Assembly: GCF_900096585.1 (NCBI RefSeq)
Contig: NZ_FMYH01000001.1
Coordinates: forward strand, 372,001 to 436,000
Direction of reading: 5' to 3'
DNA: 64,000 nucleotides
From: Sanguibacter gelidistatuariae
GTDB taxonomy: Bacteria > Actinomycetota > Actinomycetes > Actinomycetales > Cellulomonadaceae
Position numbers and translations under genes: made by a program. The notes under the pieces are model-generated. The model ran no database searches, was not told the DNA's origin, and was given only the letters and a program-made list of their open reading frames with translations. Of this stretch, positions 62,809 to 64,000 are shown piece by piece. The stretch's first letter is position 1. Each line of letters opens with the position of its first letter.

Positions 62809-63939
62809 CTAGCTGGCGAAGCGGATCGGGACGAGCAGGTACCGGTAGCTGCGGTCGTCCTCGCCGTCGAGCGATCCCTGACCGGTGAACTCGACCGGCT
62901 TGTTCGGGTGAGTGAAGCTCATCCGAACGAAGTCTGTGCCCAGCGCGCCGAGCCCGTCGAGCAGGAACGCGGGATTGAAGGCGACCGAGATGTCTTCACC
63001 GACGAGGACAGCTTCGAGGGCCTCGGAGGCCTGGGCGTCGTCACCCTGGCCGGCATCGAGCACGACCTGACCGTCGGAGAACGTCATCCGGATCGGGGTG
63101 TTGCGCTCGGCCACGAGGGAGACGCGCTTGGCGGCGTCGATGAGCGGCTGGGTCGGGACGACCGCGTGGATCGGGGTCTCGTCGGGGAAGAGCCGACGAA
63201 CGTGCGGGTAGTCGCCGTCGATCAGCAAGGAGGTCGTGTGCCGGCCGCCTGCCTCGAAGCCGATGATGTCGACGCCTGTCCCGGAGGACAGTGCGACGTT
63301 GACGTCGCCGGAGCCGCCGAGGGACTTGGCGACGTCGGAGAGGGTGCGTGCCCGCACGAGCGCGACGGTCGAGATGTCCGGCGAGTTCGGCTTCCATGTC
63401 ATCTCGCGCAGTGCGAGCCGGTAGCGGTCGGTGGCGAGCATCGTGATGCGCTCACCCTCGATCTCCACGCGCACGCCCGTCAGCAGCGGAAGGGTGTCGT
63501 CGCGGCTTGCGGCCACGGTTACCTGGGCGACGGCGTGGGTGAGCTCGTCGCCGTGAACCGTGCCGGTCACGTCGGGCATCGTCGGCAGCGCAGGATAGTC
63601 CTCGACCGGCATGGTCAGCAGCGTGAAGCGGCTGGCGCCGCACACGACGGTGACCTTCGAGCCCTCGACGCTGAAATCGACAGGCTTGGCCGGCAACGAC
63701 CGCGAGATCTCGGCGAGCAGCCGCCCAGAGACAAGAATAAGTCCGGGTTCGCTGACTTCTGCGGGGATCTCTGAACGGGCTGAGACCTCGTAGTCGAAGC
63801 TCGAGAGCCCGACGGTGCCGTCGGCCGACGCCTCGATCCGGACGCCGGCGAGAACAGGAGCAGGGGGCCGGGTCGGGAGGGTGCGAGCCGTCCACGTCAC
63901 AGCTTCGGCAAGAACGTCGCGCTCAACCCGGAACTTCAT
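62809..63939 (-). CDS. dnaN: DNA polymerase III beta subunit (sliding clamp)
   Basis: A 376-aa clamp that tethers the replicative polymerase. It starts MKFRVERDVLAEAVTWTARTL and ends YRYLLVPIR, both typical; three clamp domains of about 120 residues each are present. ATG at 63939 has GAAGGG upstream; a GTG 30 nt earlier is unlikely. With dnaA expected just beyond the window, it marks the start of the origin region. Confidence 0.97.
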   Translation of the reverse strand: MKFRVERDVLAEAVTWTARTLPTRPPAPVLAGVRIEASADGTVGLSSFDYEVSARSEIPAEVSEPGLILVSGRLLAEISRSLPAKPVDFSVEGSKVTVVCGASRFTLLTMPVEDYPALPTMPDVTGTVHGDELTHAVAQVTVAASRDDTLPLLTGVRVEIEGERITMLATDRYRLALREMTWKPNSPDISTVALVRARTLSDVAKSLGGSGDVNVALSSGTGVDIIGFEAGGRHTTSLLIDGDYPHVRRLFPDETPIHAVVPTQPLIDAAKRVSLVAERNTPIRMTFSDGQVVLDAGQGDDAQASEALEAVLVGEDISVAFNPAFLLDGLGALGTDFVRMSFTHPNKPVEFTGQGSLDGEDDRSYRYLLVPIRFAS

Positions 63940-64000
63940 CCCACACCCTTCGTGATGCGTGCATGGCACACATCGGTTGTCCGTCCGGGGATACCCCGAC
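63940..64000. other. Start of the dnaN-dnaA intergenic (oriC) region
   Basis: Only 61 bp are visible. There is no full DnaA box here; GGTTGTCCGTCC is the closest. oriC itself is inferred to lie to the right. Confidence 0.5.

Noticed and set aside
63940-64000. oriC within the window
   Set aside because: Only 61 bp upstream of dnaN are visible, with no full DnaA box; dnaA and oriC must lie further right.

Overview
The window is high-GC DNA with GTG starts, 4-nt ATGA/GTGA gene overlaps and leaderless-type promoters, and it carries hallmark actinobacterial genes: fhaA-fhaB-pstP-rodA-pbpA-pknA-pknB, crgA, a class E sortase, DUF3566 and DLW-39. The order dnaN-gnd-recF-dciA-gyrB-gyrA-DUF3566-tRNA-Ile-DLW-39-tRNA-Ala, read right to left, is the origin-proximal core of Actinomycetota. 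A cellulolytic relic (GH6 with a LacI regulator) and the N-acetylglucosamine genes suggest Micrococcales near Cellulomonas/Sanguibacter/Oerskovia; the genus is inference. oriC should lie just right of position 64000.

Left part (1-24 kb), metabolism. An N-acetylglucosamine cluster (nagB partial, ROK repressor, GH20 hexosaminidase, nagA) is followed by a four-gene RiPP-like cassette (Ser/Thr-rich exported-type peptide, stand-alone LanB C-terminal domain protein, small winged-helix protein, TrmB/LuxR regulator). Next come a PH-domain membrane protein, a SAM-I riboswitch driving metF-metE, a solitary TnpB with a putative omega-RNA, a GNAT, a TIM-barrel isomerase, an atypical SDR, a NUDIX hydrolase with a mini-LuxR, and a tandem glycine riboswitch driving gcvP-gcvT-gcvH.

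Middle part (22.5-37.5 kb), accessory. It holds a lipoprotein, an aminotransferase, an App1-like phosphatase, a low-molecular-weight tyrosine phosphatase, and a compact stand-alone small transcription unit (promoter, near-perfect long Shine-Dalgarno, 12-codon ORF, multibranched terminator). A five-gene overlapping operon joins an AprAB-like flavoprotein/ferredoxin pair to a sulfonate/nitrate-type ABC transporter. Then come a double pseudogene (lacI and GH6 fragments head to head), a LysR divergent from a CBU_0592-type membrane protein and a luciferase-like monooxygenase, an MFS carrier and tRNA-Leu.

Right part (37.6-64 kb), core. The cell-envelope kinase operon is followed by pabA-like, a 51-aa membrane protein, sortase E and DUF881, all opposite crgA. 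Then come a four-box DnaA cluster, rhomboid protease, cyclophilin, a coiled-coil protein, DoxX, a G-quadruplex-type minisatellite, two tRNAs and the gyrA-gyrB-dciA-recF-gnd-dnaN block with a candidate parS.

Recurring themes are gene coupling by 4-nt overlap, riboswitches on amino-acid operons, strong bidirectional hairpins between convergent genes, and several dispersed palindromic elements, one of them apparently inserted in frame inside gcvP.
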